DNA of 64,000 nt from Aliidiomarina sp. B3213. GTDB taxonomy: Bacteria; Pseudomonadota; Gammaproteobacteria; Enterobacterales; Alteromonadaceae. Numbering within the stretch: position 1 is the first letter of the stretch; every line of letters begins with the position of its first letter. The notes below the pieces were generated by a model. It saw nothing but the letters and a program-made list of their open reading frames with translations. It searched no databases and was not told the DNA's origin. This document shows, piece by piece, positions 1-8,388 of this stretch. The position numbers were made by a program, and so were the translations under genes. Where the stretch lies: assembly GCF_003290085.1 (NCBI RefSeq), contig NZ_QMKJ01000001.1, positions 868,001-932,000 on the forward strand, written 5' to 3'.

Positions 1-2
1 TC

Positions 3-350
3 ATTGCAAAACTCCCCCTAGTGCTTGCTATGAATAAAGAGTCTGGTGGTTACAACAATAAATACCCAAGGCAACAACAAGCAAACTTAAAAGGGTTTGG
101 CCTTCGCGCTAATGCTGCACATTACAATAGCTTTGAAGCACTTATCGTTTATATCTTTGCGGTGGTATGCGTTATCCAAAACCAAACTATTGATACGTTG
201 ACAGTAACTTTGGCTTGGGTGTTTGTGGCTTCGCGCGTGCTGTACTTAATTTGCTACTGGTTTGACAAAGCGAGCCTTCGCTCTGTTATATGGATTACTG
301 GAATGATTGCCGCTTTCGTAATGGCTGGAAGAGCGATTTGGGGTAATTAA
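3..350 (+). CDS. MAPEG family membrane protein (5' end outside window)
   Basis: C-terminal part of a four-helix inner-membrane protein of the MAPEG superfamily (membrane-associated proteins in eicosanoid and glutathione metabolism). Its substrate cannot be told. The frame is open from base 3 with no stop, so the gene starts left of the window; about 115 residues are visible. The stretch RANAAHYNSFEA, with Asn and Glu ahead of a hydrophobic helix, is the family hallmark, and two more hydrophobic segments follow before the end at IWGN. A GTG at 21 could be read as a start, but it would remove the first helix that complete relatives have. A second, unrelated-context MAPEG gene lies at 43543-43935. 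Confidence 0.75.
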   Translation: MAKLPLVLAMNKESGGYNNKYPRQQQANLKGFGLRANAAHYNSFEALIVYIFAVVCVIQNQTIDTLTVTLAWVFVASRVLYLICYWFDKASLRSVIWITGMIAAFVMAGRAIWGN

Positions 351-360
351 CCCGAAGCAG

Positions 361-406
361 AAAAACAAAAAAGCCAGACTGCGATTTGCGAGTCTGGCTT
401 TCTTAT
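361..406. terminator. Bidirectional intrinsic terminator
   Basis: A perfect 10-bp stem (371-380 with 391-400) is flanked by an A-rich tract on the left and a short T-rich tract on the right. On the minus strand the run of U after the stem is strong, so it should end the tRNA-Val transcript. On the plus strand it can end the MAPEG transcript. Confidence 0.85.
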
Positions 407-407
407 A

Positions 408-483
408 TGGTGGATGGTACTGGGATCGAACCAGTGACCCCCGCCTTGTAAGGGCGGTGCTCTCCCAGCTGAGCTAACCATCC
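408..483 (-). tRNA. tRNA-Val (UAC), second copy in transcription order
   Basis: A 76-nt cloverleaf with encoded CCA. The acceptor stem GGATGGT pairs with ACCATCC, the D-loop contains AGCTCAGCTGGGAGAGC, the anticodon loop is CTTACAA with anticodon TAC, and the T-loop is GGTTCGATCC. It decodes GUA and related valine codons. It is identical to the copy at 524-599, lies 40 bases downstream of it, and is followed directly by a terminator. Confidence 0.97.
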
Positions 484-523
484 GAAGTTGGTTGCTACCC
501 GACGTATCGTGTAGCCTGGAATA

Positions 524-599
524 TGGTGGATGGTACTGGGATCGAACCAGTGACCCCCGCCTTGTAAGGGCGGTGCTCTCCCAGCTGAGCTAACCATCC
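524..599 (-). tRNA. tRNA-Val (UAC), first copy in transcription order
   Basis: A 76-nt tRNA gene identical to that at 408-483, with anticodon TAC, matching acceptor arms and encoded CCA. It is the promoter-proximal member of a two-gene tRNA operon. The 40-base spacer between the copies is probably removed by processing. Confidence 0.97.
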
Positions 600-641
600 A
601 AAGTGTTCTGCCTTAACGGCTGTCCTTGAACACGGAGCGCT

Positions 642-669
642 ATTATAGGGACGTGGAAAATACTGTCAA
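642..669 (-). promoter_or_regulatory. Sigma-70 promoter of the tRNA-Val operon
   Basis: On the minus strand there is a consensus -35 TTGACA (664-669), a 16-base spacer and a consensus -10 TATAAT (642-647). The GC-rich discriminator AGCGCTCCG that follows is typical of stringently controlled stable-RNA promoters. The start should fall about 35 bases before the first tRNA. Confidence 0.85.
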
Positions 670-745
670 CTCATTTCCTACCCTTTTTTGTCTATTCTAG
701 TTCAACTGCTCAAAATTGATTCATTTTTGCTAATTAACAAACAAA

Positions 746-2785
746 TTAGCTATATAACTTTAAATTTTCTCGCAGTTCGTGAAGCTGATCTCGAATTGCG
801 GCTGCTTTTTCAAACTCAAGATCCTGCGCAGCTTTATACATCGCCTTTTCTTCTGCAGCAATCTTAGCAAGAATCTCTTTCGTACTTGAGAACTCTTTCA
901 ATACTGCATCTTTCTTAGCCGCTTTAGCCTTCTCCGCACGCTTACGTTTATTTGGATCGCCACCAAGGTCCATAACATCGGTTACGCGTTTATTCAGTCC
1001 CTTAGGAACAATTCCGTGAGCGGCGTTATGAGCCATTTGTTTCTCACGACGACGCTTCGTTTCGTCGATAGCCTTTTGCATAGAGTTGGTAATTTTATCG
1101 CCGTACAAAATAGCGCGACCATTAACATTTCGCGCAGCACGACCAATGGTTTGAATAAGAGAACGCTCAGCCCGCAAGAAGCCTTCTTTATCCGCATCTA
1201 AAATCGCAACTAACGACACTTCCGGCATATCCAAACCTTCTCGCAAAAGGTTAATACCTACCAACACGTCAAACTCACCGAGTCGTAAGTCTCGAATAAT
1301 CTCCATACGTTCTACTGTGTCGATATCCGAATGCAAATAACGAACTTTAATGTCGTGTTCAGAGAGGTAGTCGGTTAAATCCTCTGCCATTTTCTTCGTT
1401 AAAGTAGTCACTAGAACCCGCTCGTTCTTCTCGCTTCGAAGTCGAATCTCAGACATTACATCGTCCACCTGCGTAGCTACTGGACGAACTTCAATCTCAG
1501 GATCAATAAGTCCTGTGGGGCGTACAACTTGCTCAACAAATTCACCATCGCAACGTTCTAACTCGTATTTACCAGGTGTAGCTGATACGTATAGCGTTTG
1601 CGGTGCTATGGCTTCAAATTCATCAAACTTGAGCGGTCGGTTATCTAGTGCTGAAGGCAAGCGAAAGCCAAAATTCACTAAGTTTTCTTTCCTAGAGCGA
1701 TCGCCCTTATACATAGCTCCTACTTGCGACACTGTGACATGAGACTCATCAATAATAAGCAAGGCGTCGTCAGGTAAGTAGTCCATTAGGGTTGGAGGTG
1801 GCTCGCCAGGAGCACGACCCGATAAATATCGAGAATAGTTTTCGATACCCGAGCAATAACCAAGCTCTAACATCATTTCAATATCGAATTGAGTTCGTTC
1901 TCGTATTCGTTGCTCTTCAATAAGCTTGCTAGTGTCTAAGAATTGTTGACGACGCTCTTTGAGCTCATCTTTAATTCTCTCTACTGCATCAACAATTTTA
2001 TCTCTTGGTGTTACGTAGTGGGTTTTTGGGTACACCGTGAAGCGTGCCACATTAGGCTGCACAATTTGCCCTGTTAGCGGCTCAAAAATAGAAATGCGTT
2101 CTATTTCGTCATCAAAAAGCTCTAGCCTTACCGCTAACTCGTCCGACTCCGCTGGAAAGATATCTATGACCTCACCTCGAACACGATAGGTTCCTCGCGC
2201 AAATGCCTGATCGTTACGAGTATATTGAAGCGTGGCTAATGTTCTTAGTATCTCTCTTTGATCAATAATGTCCCCGCGTCTAAGGTGCAACATCATTTTC
2301 ATATAAGAGTCCGGGTCACCCAAACCATAAATTGCGGACACCGAGGCAATGAGAACAACATCGCGTCGCTCCATAAGAGCTTTAGTTGCGGAGAGTCGCA
2401 TTTGCTCTATGTGTTCATTAATAGACGCGTCTTTCTCTATAAATGTGTCCGTGGTGGGCACATAAGCTTCCGGTTGGTAGTAGTCATAATAAGAAACGAA
2501 ATACTCCACCGCATTGTTTGGGAAGAACTCCTTCATCTCACCATATAGCTGAGCTGCTAGTGTTTTGTTGTGTGCAAGAATAAGCGTTGGACGACCTGTT
2601 TTAGCGATCACATTCGCCATGGTAAATGTCTTACCCGAGCCGGTTACCCCTAGTAAAGTCTGATGAGCTAATCCCGACTCTAAATTATCAATGATCTTGT
2701 CTATCGCTGCCGGCTGGTCACCGGCAGGTTGATATTCAGAAACCAACTCAAAAGGGCGACCTTTTTCACTTCTCTCGTTTTCCAC
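746..2785 (-). CDS. uvrB: Excinuclease ABC subunit B, UvrB
   Basis: Damage-verifying helicase-like subunit of the UvrABC nucleotide excision repair nuclease. It loads with UvrA, opens the DNA at the lesion and recruits UvrC. Visible are Walker A GVTGSGKT near the N-terminus, the beta-hairpin region [16 protein letters not shown]-box DESH, helicase motif [21 protein letters not shown], and a C-terminal UVR domain ([18 protein letters not shown]) that binds UvrC. I chose the GTG at 2785 (679 residues) because it lies one base after the stop of the upstream MATE gene, has AAGGGAGAG just before it, and gives family length. A start at 2830 would lie inside the MATE gene. No LexA-type box is visible upstream. 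Confidence 0.96.
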   Translation of the reverse strand: MENERSEKGRPFELVSEYQPAGDQPAAIDKIIDNLESGLAHQTLLGVTGSGKTFTMANVIAKTGRPTLILAHNKTLAAQLYGEMKEFFPNNAVEYFVSYYDYYQPEAYVPTTDTFIEKDASINEHIEQMRLSATKALMERRDVVLIASVSAIYGLGDPDSYMKMMLHLRRGDIIDQREILRTLATLQYTRNDQAFARGTYRVRGEVIDIFPAESDELAVRLELFDDEIERISIFEPLTGQIVQPNVARFTVYPKTHYVTPRDKIVDAVERIKDELKERRQQFLDTSKLIEEQRIRERTQFDIEMMLELGYCSGIENYSRYLSGRAPGEPPPTLMDYLPDDALLIIDESHVTVSQVGAMYKGDRSRKENLVNFGFRLPSALDNRPLKFDEFEAIAPQTLYVSATPGKYELERCDGEFVEQVVRPTGLIDPEIEVRPVATQVDDVMSEIRLRSEKNERVLVTTLTKKMAEDLTDYLSEHDIKVRYLHSDIDTVERMEIIRDLRLGEFDVLVGINLLREGLDMPEVSLVAILDADKEGFLRAERSLIQTIGRAARNVNGRAILYGDKITNSMQKAIDETKRRREKQMAHNAAHGIVPKGLNKRVTDVMDLGGDPNKRKRAEKAKAAKKDAVLKEFSSTKEILAKIAAEEKAMYKAAQDLEFEKAAAIRDQLHELRENLKLYS

Positions 2786-2786
2786 A

Positions 2787-4133
2787 CTACTCTCCCTTGT
2801 GGCTTCTGCGCATAAACCAGTTATACGCAATAATAGCCGTCAATAGATTCGCTATTACGCCCCCCACGAACATTCCTTGCAAGCCGTATAGCCAATTCCC
2901 TAGGATAGAAATAGGCACATACATAACGAACAACCTAACAATGCTCACCATTAGAGCCTGCATAGGTAGATGTAACGCATTAAATGACGAGTTCGTTAAA
3001 ATGATACAGCCTTGCAAGCCGTAACCTAGCGGCATAATGGCTACGAACCACGCTAGTACTTGAGCAACTTCAACATCACGTGCGAACGCAGCCAGCAATA
3101 GGGGTAGTAAAGCGAGCAACGCAAGGTAAATAAAGAACTGCAAAGCAAGAATAAAGATTAATGACTTTCTATAAGCTTCGCGCACACGCCCCATTTTATT
3201 AGCACCGAAGTTTTGGCTAATAAAAGGCGGAAGGCTCATCGACAATGCCAGAATAACCACCGAAGCAAGCGACTCTAAGCGAATTCCCACCCCAAAAGCC
3301 GCAACAGCAGCGGTTCCATGGTTGGCCACTACACTTGTTAGCACACCAGCCGAAATAGGCGTTAGCATATTTGCGCCAGCTGCGGGTATCCCGATTTTAA
3401 GTAACTGACGTGAAGATTCCATAAATGACTGCATACTTGCAGGTATCCAGTCGATCAGCTTTTTTCGTCCCACAAGAAGATAAATAATCAGGCTAAAGCC
3501 AATGCTCCAAGAAACCACACTGGCTAGTGCAGCTCCTTTTATACCCATAGCAGGGATAGGTCCAAGCCCAAAAATGAATATAGGATCTAATACCGCGTTA
3601 AGAAGCCCACCTACGCCCATAATAAAAGAAGGGGTTTTTGTGTCGCCAGATGCACGTAATATGCTATTCCCCACCATAGGGGTAACAAGCAACACCGCAC
3701 CTGCGTACCAAATATACATATAGTCTTTAATCAACGGCATAAGGCTGTCTGTTGCGCCGAGCGAGGTAAAAATAAAGTCGGTGAGCAGGAAGAAAATGAA
3801 TGCTAATGTCCCAACTAATGCAGCTGCCAAGTAGAGAGCACTACTACCTACACTTCTAGCACCCTCATGGTCGTCACCGCCCAGCTTTCTCGCCATCACC
3901 GCTGAGGTACCAATACCTAGGCCTATAGTGAGGCTAATAACAGTAAAGCTCACGGGGAATGTAAAACCCACAGCTGCGAGTTCTTCTGTACCAATTAAAC
4001 TAATAAAGAAGGTATCAACAAAGTTGAAGCTGATTAGTGTTGCTACGCCAAAAATGACCGGCCAAGTCATCGACCAAAGCTTGCTTCCTACAGGAGCATT
4101 CAGTATTGCTTTTGATGCTTGAGCGGATGCCAT
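2787..4133 (-). CDS. MATE family multidrug/sodium antiporter
   Basis: A 448-residue integral membrane protein with about 12 hydrophobic segments arranged as two similar halves. The N-terminal half contains [20 protein letters not shown], the usual MATE signature around helix 1-2. Family members export cationic drugs or metabolites in exchange for Na+ or H+; the substrate here is unknown. The ATG start is preceded by TTAGGAG at good spacing. Its stop lies one base before the uvrB start, so the two genes are co-transcribed and probably translationally coupled. It differs from the MATE protein at 41438-42787, which is closer to NorM. Confidence 0.85.
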   Translation of the reverse strand: MASAQASKAILNAPVGSKLWSMTWPVIFGVATLISFNFVDTFFISLIGTEELAAVGFTFPVSFTVISLTIGLGIGTSAVMARKLGGDDHEGARSVGSSALYLAAALVGTLAFIFFLLTDFIFTSLGATDSLMPLIKDYMYIWYAGAVLLVTPMVGNSILRASGDTKTPSFIMGVGGLLNAVLDPIFIFGLGPIPAMGIKGAALASVVSWSIGFSLIIYLLVGRKKLIDWIPASMQSFMESSRQLLKIGIPAAGANMLTPISAGVLTSVVANHGTAAVAAFGVGIRLESLASVVILALSMSLPPFISQNFGANKMGRVREAYRKSLIFILALQFFIYLALLALLPLLLAAFARDVEVAQVLAWFVAIMPLGYGLQGCIILTNSSFNALHLPMQALMVSIVRLFVMYVPISILGNWLYGLQGMFVGGVIANLLTAIIAYNWFMRRSHKGE

Positions 4134-4336
4134 TCGTACTCCTAAAACTGGCTTTTAACGAGGGACTACAGAGATGAACATGGTACGTAAAAACAACATG
4201 AATTGCTACGCTCACACAACGCAAGAACTAGACTTTTCGCCATAAAATCCTTATAGTTTCGGCTGTTTTAGACGTCATGAAAAATGACAAAACTCACCTT
4301 TAACATTGTACTTTTGATAGGTACTCAGGAATCGCC

Positions 4337-5521
4337 GTGGACTATAAACTTTCCCATCGTGTGAACGCGATTGCGCCCTCACCTACTCTTGCTGTTAGCC
4401 AAAAAGCTGCTGAATTAAAAGCTCTAGGTAAAGACGTTATTGGTCTTGGTGTCGGCGAGCCCGACTTCAGTACACCAGACTTCATTTGTGAAGCCGCAAA
4501 AGAGGCAATCGACAAACGCTTTACACGGTACACAGCTGTAGACGGTATTCCTGAACTAAAAAAGGCGGTTGCTGACAAGTTTCAACGTGACAATGGTCTT
4601 TCTTACGATCTAGATGAAATTCTTATTTCAGCAGGCGGTAAACATAGTATTTTCAATTTACTAACCGCTTGGATCAATGAAGGTGACGAGGTCATTATTC
4701 CCGCCCCGTATTGGGTGTCTTATCCTGACATGACCACATTATTGGGTGGCAAACCAGTCACTATTGAAGCCGGTATTGATCAGCAATACAAGATTACTGC
4801 AGCGCAACTAGAGCAAGCGATTACAGAAAATACCAAGTTATTGTTTTTAAATAGCCCGTCAAATCCGACCGGAATGGCTTATTCAAAAGCGGAGCTAGAA
4901 AGTCTGGCCGCTGTATTGAAAAAGCACCCTAATATTCTTATTGCTACAGACGATATGTACGAGCACATACTCTGGGACAAAGAGCCATTCCACAATATTG
5001 TGATGGTGGCACCAGAGCTAAAGTCGCGCACTATTGTTCTTTCCGGCGTATCAAAAGCCTACGCCATGACAGGGTGGCGTATTGGTTATGCGGCAGGACC
5101 TGCCACCATTATTAAAGCCATGAAAAAAGTGCAATCGCAGAGCACCTCAAATCCGTGTTCTATTGCGCAACATGCAGCCCTTGCTGCGTTGCAGGGTGAT
5201 CAAAGCTTTATTGAAGAGATGGTTACTGAATTTAAAGGACGTCACGACCGGTTAGTCCAACAGCTTAATGATATTCCTGGTATCAAAGCGATTGCGGGTC
5301 AGGGTACCTTTTATACGTTCCCTAATATCGAAGTATTAATGCAGGCAAAGAATGTAGCCACTGACGTAGAACTGTGTGAGCTGTTGCTAGAAGAAGAAAA
5401 CGTAGCATTAGTTCCGGGCTCAGCCTTTGGAGCTCCGGGACACTTCCGCCTCTCCTTCGCAGCTGCAACCTCTACACTAGACGAAGCTATTAAGCGAATC
5501 ACTCGTTTCGCTAAATCCTAG
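4337..5521 (+). CDS. Class I pyridoxal-phosphate aminotransferase, aspartate type
   Basis: A 394-residue fold-type I aminotransferase that probably interconverts aspartate/2-oxoglutarate and oxaloacetate/glutamate. It belongs to the prokaryotic 1-gamma subgroup (AspB-like) rather than E. coli AspC, judged from LGVGEPDFSTP near the N-terminus. The PLP lysine is K240 in SGVSKAYAMTGWRIGYA; other PLP contacts are the SPSNPTG loop, TDDMYEH and the C-terminal arginine in FRLSFA. It starts with GTG, with AGGA eight bases before. It is transcribed divergently from MATE-uvrB and is followed by a hairpin. Closely related enzymes use other amino acids, so specificity is inferred. Confidence 0.88.
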   Translation: MDYKLSHRVNAIAPSPTLAVSQKAAELKALGKDVIGLGVGEPDFSTPDFICEAAKEAIDKRFTRYTAVDGIPELKKAVADKFQRDNGLSYDLDEILISAGGKHSIFNLLTAWINEGDEVIIPAPYWVSYPDMTTLLGGKPVTIEAGIDQQYKITAAQLEQAITENTKLLFLNSPSNPTGMAYSKAELESLAAVLKKHPNILIATDDMYEHILWDKEPFHNIVMVAPELKSRTIVLSGVSKAYAMTGWRIGYAAGPATIIKAMKKVQSQSTSNPCSIAQHAALAALQGDQSFIEEMVTEFKGRHDRLVQQLNDIPGIKAIAGQGTFYTFPNIEVLMQAKNVATDVELCELLLEEENVALVPGSAFGAPGHFRLSFAAATSTLDEAIKRITRFAKS

Positions 5522-5529
5522 CTCACTTC

Positions 5530-5561
5530 GATGCCCTTGATAAAGGTATATCAAGGGCATC
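5530..5561 (+). terminator. Perfect 13-bp hairpin after the aminotransferase gene
   Basis: Bases 5530-5542 pair exactly with 5549-5561 around a six-base loop. It lies eight bases after the aminotransferase stop, where a terminator is expected, but no run of T follows. It may act as an RNA 3'-end stabiliser or an unconventional terminator. Confidence 0.45.
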
Positions 5562-5912
5562 CTGCCCCAATTAGACATTAATACAAACTAGCTAAACCAT
5601 TGTTCTTTGGTGTTTCAATAGCTAAGTACACCCAAAATACAATGAACTTACCGTGATATGCCGCAATTTTTCCCTAATTTTTATGGCGGAATCACTTTTT
5701 TGGCGAACCCTACAAAGCCAAAAAGTTGATGTAAATTACTTAACAAAATTAAAACAGACACTCTATATACTTTTAAACGAGAGTAACCACTCACAAAGCC
5801 CCAAAAGTCGAGTTTTCCACCGCGCCACTACAAGTAACACCACAAATCCGAACAAAAACTGTCACACTTGTGTAATACTTGCCCAATTTCTAACCCCTTA
5901 AAAGATTGGCTT

Positions 5913-5925
5913 TAAGTTGTTGATT
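5913..5925 (-). promoter_or_regulatory. IHF-like binding site
   Basis: TAAGTTGTTGATT matches YAANNNNTTGATW, the reverse complement of the IHF consensus WATCAANNNNTTR, at every defined position. It lies about 100 bases left of the DnaA-box cluster in an AT-rich stretch. The consensus is loose, so chance is possible. Confidence 0.4.
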
Positions 5926-6021
5926 TATATCACCTTTAAAAAACATGCCAGATTTTGAGCAATTGCTACAATCGGCTATATCCTACGCTTTTACTAGCCC
6001 TTCACATACTTAACCACAAAG

Positions 6022-6091
6022 TTATCCACAGATTTCGTGGATAAGATCATGCAACCCACTACTTTCAAGGGTTTGTTAAAAATGTGGATAA
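6022..6091. promoter_or_regulatory. Cluster of three DnaA boxes
   Basis: TTATCCACA, the strongest E. coli DnaA box, occurs at 6022-6030 on the plus strand and at 6083-6091 on the minus strand. A third box with one mismatch, TTATCCACG, is at 6036-6044 on the minus strand. The three lie within 70 bases, about 165 bases upstream of the tRNA-Asn promoter. Only one nearby GATC was seen, which argues against a full replication origin. Confidence 0.6.
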
Positions 6092-6254
6092 ATTTAGAGG
6101 AGTTTACGAGTCAGAAAACAACTCACGAAATACAAGGGCTTTAGAGATAATGATGAAAAATGAGCGTTTCGTGCCATTTTCACACTCAAATAACAGAAAA
6201 TGAGTATTATTTGTTCAGTTGAAGCAATTCAGCCTAAATTTATTGTTGTTATGG

Positions 6255-6283
6255 TTGACAGCAACTAAGTCCCGCATTAACAT
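6255..6283 (+). promoter_or_regulatory. Sigma-70 promoter of the tRNA-Asn operon
   Basis: Consensus -35 TTGACA at 6255-6260, a 17-base spacer and -10 TAACAT at 6278-6283, followed by a GC-rich discriminator (TCCGCACC). The first tRNA begins 19 bases after the -10 element. Confidence 0.75.
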
Positions 6284-6301
6284 TCCGCACCGTTAAGCGA
6301 T

Positions 6302-6378
6302 TCCCCAGTAGCTCAGTTGGTTAGAGCGGTGGACTGTTAATCCATGTGTCGTTGGTTCGAATCCAACCTGGGGAGCCA
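6302..6378 (+). tRNA. tRNA-Asn (GUU), copy 1
   Basis: A 77-nt cloverleaf with encoded CCA. Acceptor TCCCCAG pairs with CTGGGGA, the anticodon loop is CTGTTAA with anticodon GTT, and the T-loop is GGTTCGAATCC. It is identical to the copy that follows 21 bases later. It lies directly after a good promoter. Confidence 0.97.
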
Positions 6379-6399
6379 AGCTTAACATTCCTTTTCGAT

Positions 6400-6476
6400 T
6401 CCCCAGTAGCTCAGTTGGTTAGAGCGGTGGACTGTTAATCCATGTGTCGTTGGTTCGAATCCAACCTGGGGAGCCA
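6400..6476 (+). tRNA. tRNA-Asn (GUU), copy 2
   Basis: Identical in all 77 bases to the gene at 6302-6378, with anticodon GTT and encoded CCA. It is the second member of the tandem pair. No integrase or attachment-site duplication is seen next to it. Confidence 0.97.
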
Positions 6477-6524
6477 CGAAAAATCTCCCTCTTTACTTCT
6501 ACATTAAAATGTTTTCTATTTGAA

Positions 6525-7028
6525 TTACTGCAGTACAGCCATTACTGCTGCACCTATAGATGTACCCAAAATCGCTCCTGCAATAACATCACTTGGGAAG
6601 TGGACACCCAGTGCAACACGTGAAATCGCCACACCAAAAGCCCAAACATAAACTACAGAAGACCATACGGGAAAACTTGCTATCACTAGCGCAGCAAACA
6701 AGAATGCTGCCGTAGAGTGCCCAGACGGGAAGCTAAATTTATCGGCGGGTTTAATAACGGGACGAAACTGAGCACGCACAGCAGGACGGTTACGCTTCAA
6801 AATATTCTTTAGCCAAATAAACAGCGGAACTTCAATAGCAAACGCCAGTAAAGCTCGTTGCAAGAATAACCAGCTGCCTTCTAATGTCGCAATGATCACG
6901 AGCAACGTAAATAATGCGTAATAAGGACCGTCTCCGCTTCGAGACAACCAAAACGCTAGCCTAGACTTTCTCAACGGACGAGTACGGTCAAATAACCAGT
7001 AAAACGCGGTTTCGTCGGCTGTGCGCAT
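6525..7028 (-). CDS. PAP2-family lipid phosphatase
   Basis: A 167-residue inner-membrane protein of the type 2 phosphatidic acid phosphatase family. All three catalytic motifs are present: KNILKRNRP (motif 1), FPSGHSTAA (motif 2) and SRVALGVHFPSDVIAG (motif 3), with the histidines of motifs 2 and 3 intact. About five hydrophobic helices are seen. Likely substrates are undecaprenyl pyrophosphate or phosphatidylglycerol phosphate, acting on the periplasmic side, but the sequence does not decide between them. It is convergent with the tRNA-Asn genes and divergent from the rsx operon. Confidence 0.88.
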   Translation of the reverse strand: MRTADETAFYWLFDRTRPLRKSRLAFWLSRSGDGPYYALFTLLVIIATLEGSWLFLQRALLAFAIEVPLFIWLKNILKRNRPAVRAQFRPVIKPADKFSFPSGHSTAAFLFAALVIASFPVWSSVVYVWAFGVAISRVALGVHFPSDVIAGAILGTSIGAAVMAVLQ

Positions 7029-7219
7029 GAGTTGGAAAAAGTTAGACAGAGTAAGTTCCTCGCGAGCTTTTATTCATTGTCCCTGATTGGTGAACACCTA
7101 TAGTACCGAATTTGATAGGAATATGCCTATAAAGTTGTGTCAACCGCCTTAAATCAGGATAATAGCAAAACAGGATCTTCTACCGCAAACAACATACAGC
7201 CTCGTCAACTTGTGGATTT

Positions 7220-7804
7220 ATGACTGAAATTTTATTACTGCTGATAGCTACGGTACTGGTCAACAATTTCGTATTGGTGCAATTCCTTGGTTTGTGTCCG
7301 TTTATGGGCGTTTCAAATAAGCTTGAAACGGCAATAGGCATGTCGGCTGCAACCACATTTGTACTTACGCTTGCCTCGGTCTCAAGTTATCTTGTTAATC
7401 AATACATTTTATTACCACTTGAGCTAACCGCGTTAAGAACGCTTAGCTTTATTCTTGTTATCGCGGTAGTCGTTCAGTTTACGGAAATGGTTGTACACAA
7501 AACCAGTCCCACTCTATACCGGCTACTAGGCATTTTCCTTCCCTTAATTACCACTAACTGTGCCGTGTTGGGTGTTGCGCTTCTAAACATTACTGAACAA
7601 CATAACTTTATAGAGTCTGTGTTTTACGGTTTAGGTGCCGCCATTGGCTTTAGTTTAGTATTGGTTTTGTTCTCAGCTCTGCGCGAACGTATCGCCGCAG
7701 CAGACGTTCCCGTGGTATTTAAAGGTGCTGCCATTGGGATGATTACCGCCGGTTTAATGTCACTGGCTTTTATGGGATTTAGCGGTTTGGTGAGTGGTTC
7801 ATGA
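7220..7804 (+). CDS. rsxA: Electron transport complex subunit RsxA/RnfA
   Basis: Membrane subunit (194 residues, six helices) of the Rnf/Rsx complex, which links ferredoxin-NAD redox reactions to Na+ or H+ movement. In E. coli the complex also keeps SoxR reduced. [20 protein letters not shown] and [14 protein letters not shown] carry the conserved cysteines that ligate the intramembrane iron-sulfur centre with RsxE. It is the first gene of rsxABCDGE-nth and overlaps rsxB by the ATGA tetramer. The ribosome site is weak. No clear promoter was identified in the 190 bases before it. Confidence 0.96.
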   Translation: MTEILLLLIATVLVNNFVLVQFLGLCPFMGVSNKLETAIGMSAATTFVLTLASVSSYLVNQYILLPLELTALRTLSFILVIAVVVQFTEMVVHKTSPTLYRLLGIFLPLITTNCAVLGVALLNITEQHNFIESVFYGLGAAIGFSLVLVLFSALRERIAAADVPVVFKGAAIGMITAGLMSLAFMGFSGLVSGS

Positions 7805-8388
7805 GCTTATTGACCGGAGTTTTTGTTGTATCCATTATTGCCCTAGTGTTCGGTTTAGTACTTGGGTTTGCTGCAGTGCGTTTCAAAGTGGAAGGCGATC
7901 CTCTCGTAGACCAAATCGACGAAATATTGCCACAAACGCAGTGCGGTCAGTGTGGCTATCCTGGCTGTCGCCCTTATGCAGAAGCGATAGCAAATGGAGA
8001 CGAGATTAATAAGTGCCCTCCTGGTGGCGAAGCAACTATTCAAAAACTTTCAGAGCTTACTGGTAAAGAAGCAAAACCACTCGACGAAGCTCATGGTGTA
8101 GAAGACGTTAAGAAAGTCGCCTACATTCGAGAAGACGAGTGCATTGGCTGTACCAAATGCATTCAAGCGTGTCCGGTAGACGCTATTATGGGTGCAAATA
8201 AGCAAATGCACACGGTTATTGCCGACGAGTGCACCGGATGCGACCTATGTGTAGATCCTTGCCCGGTAGACTGCATAGACATGATTCCGATACCGACCAA
8301 AGCAGAGCGCTGGAAGTGGGACCTAGAGTCGATACCCGTGAACGTTGACACTGCGCCCGCAGCTTCCCGACAAGTGGAGGGTGTATAA
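7801..8388 (+). CDS. rsxB: Electron transport complex subunit RsxB/RnfB
   Basis: Iron-sulfur subunit of Rnf (195 residues). An N-terminal membrane anchor (about residues 5-25) is followed by a Fis-type 4Fe-4S motif, CGQCGYPGC with the downstream CPPGG (from residue 48). Two ferredoxin-like 4Fe-4S clusters follow, [12 protein letters not shown] (about 114-125) and [12 protein letters not shown] (about 144-155). It passes electrons from the ferredoxin side to the other subunits. The start overlaps the rsxA stop, and its own stop abuts the rsxC GTG start, so all three are translationally coupled. Confidence 0.96.
   Translation: MSLLTGVFVVSIIALVFGLVLGFAAVRFKVEGDPLVDQIDEILPQTQCGQCGYPGCRPYAEAIANGDEINKCPPGGEATIQKLSELTGKEAKPLDEAHGVEDVKKVAYIREDECIGCTKCIQACPVDAIMGANKQMHTVIADECTGCDLCVDPCPVDCIDMIPIPTKAERWKWDLESIPVNVDTAPAASRQVEGV

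Larger units (their letters stand above)
5562..6254. other. Gene-poor AT-rich intergenic region
   Basis: About 690 bases with no convincing gene. The longest open frame (5653-5901) has no family features and no good ribosome site. The right half holds an IHF-like site and three DnaA boxes, listed separately. Short repeated stretches such as GAAAATGAG (near 6155 and 6195) occur, with no evident structure. Confidence 0.7.

Noticed and set aside
403-597. Open frame across both tRNA-Val genes
   Set aside because: It is the tRNA sequence itself read as protein; the repeated peptide comes from the two identical tRNAs.
5653-5901. Open frame of 82 residues in the intergenic region
   Set aside because: No ribosome site, no family-like motif, AT-rich composition unlike a protein, and it lies in a stretch with regulatory sites.
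6022-6091. Chromosomal replication origin
   Set aside because: Only three boxes, few GATC sites, and no dnaA, mnmG or other usual origin neighbours; a titration or regulatory site fits better.
6302-6476. Integration site of a mobile element at the tRNA-Asn genes
   Set aside because: The duplicated sequence is a complete second tRNA gene; no integrase or att-like partial copy is present.
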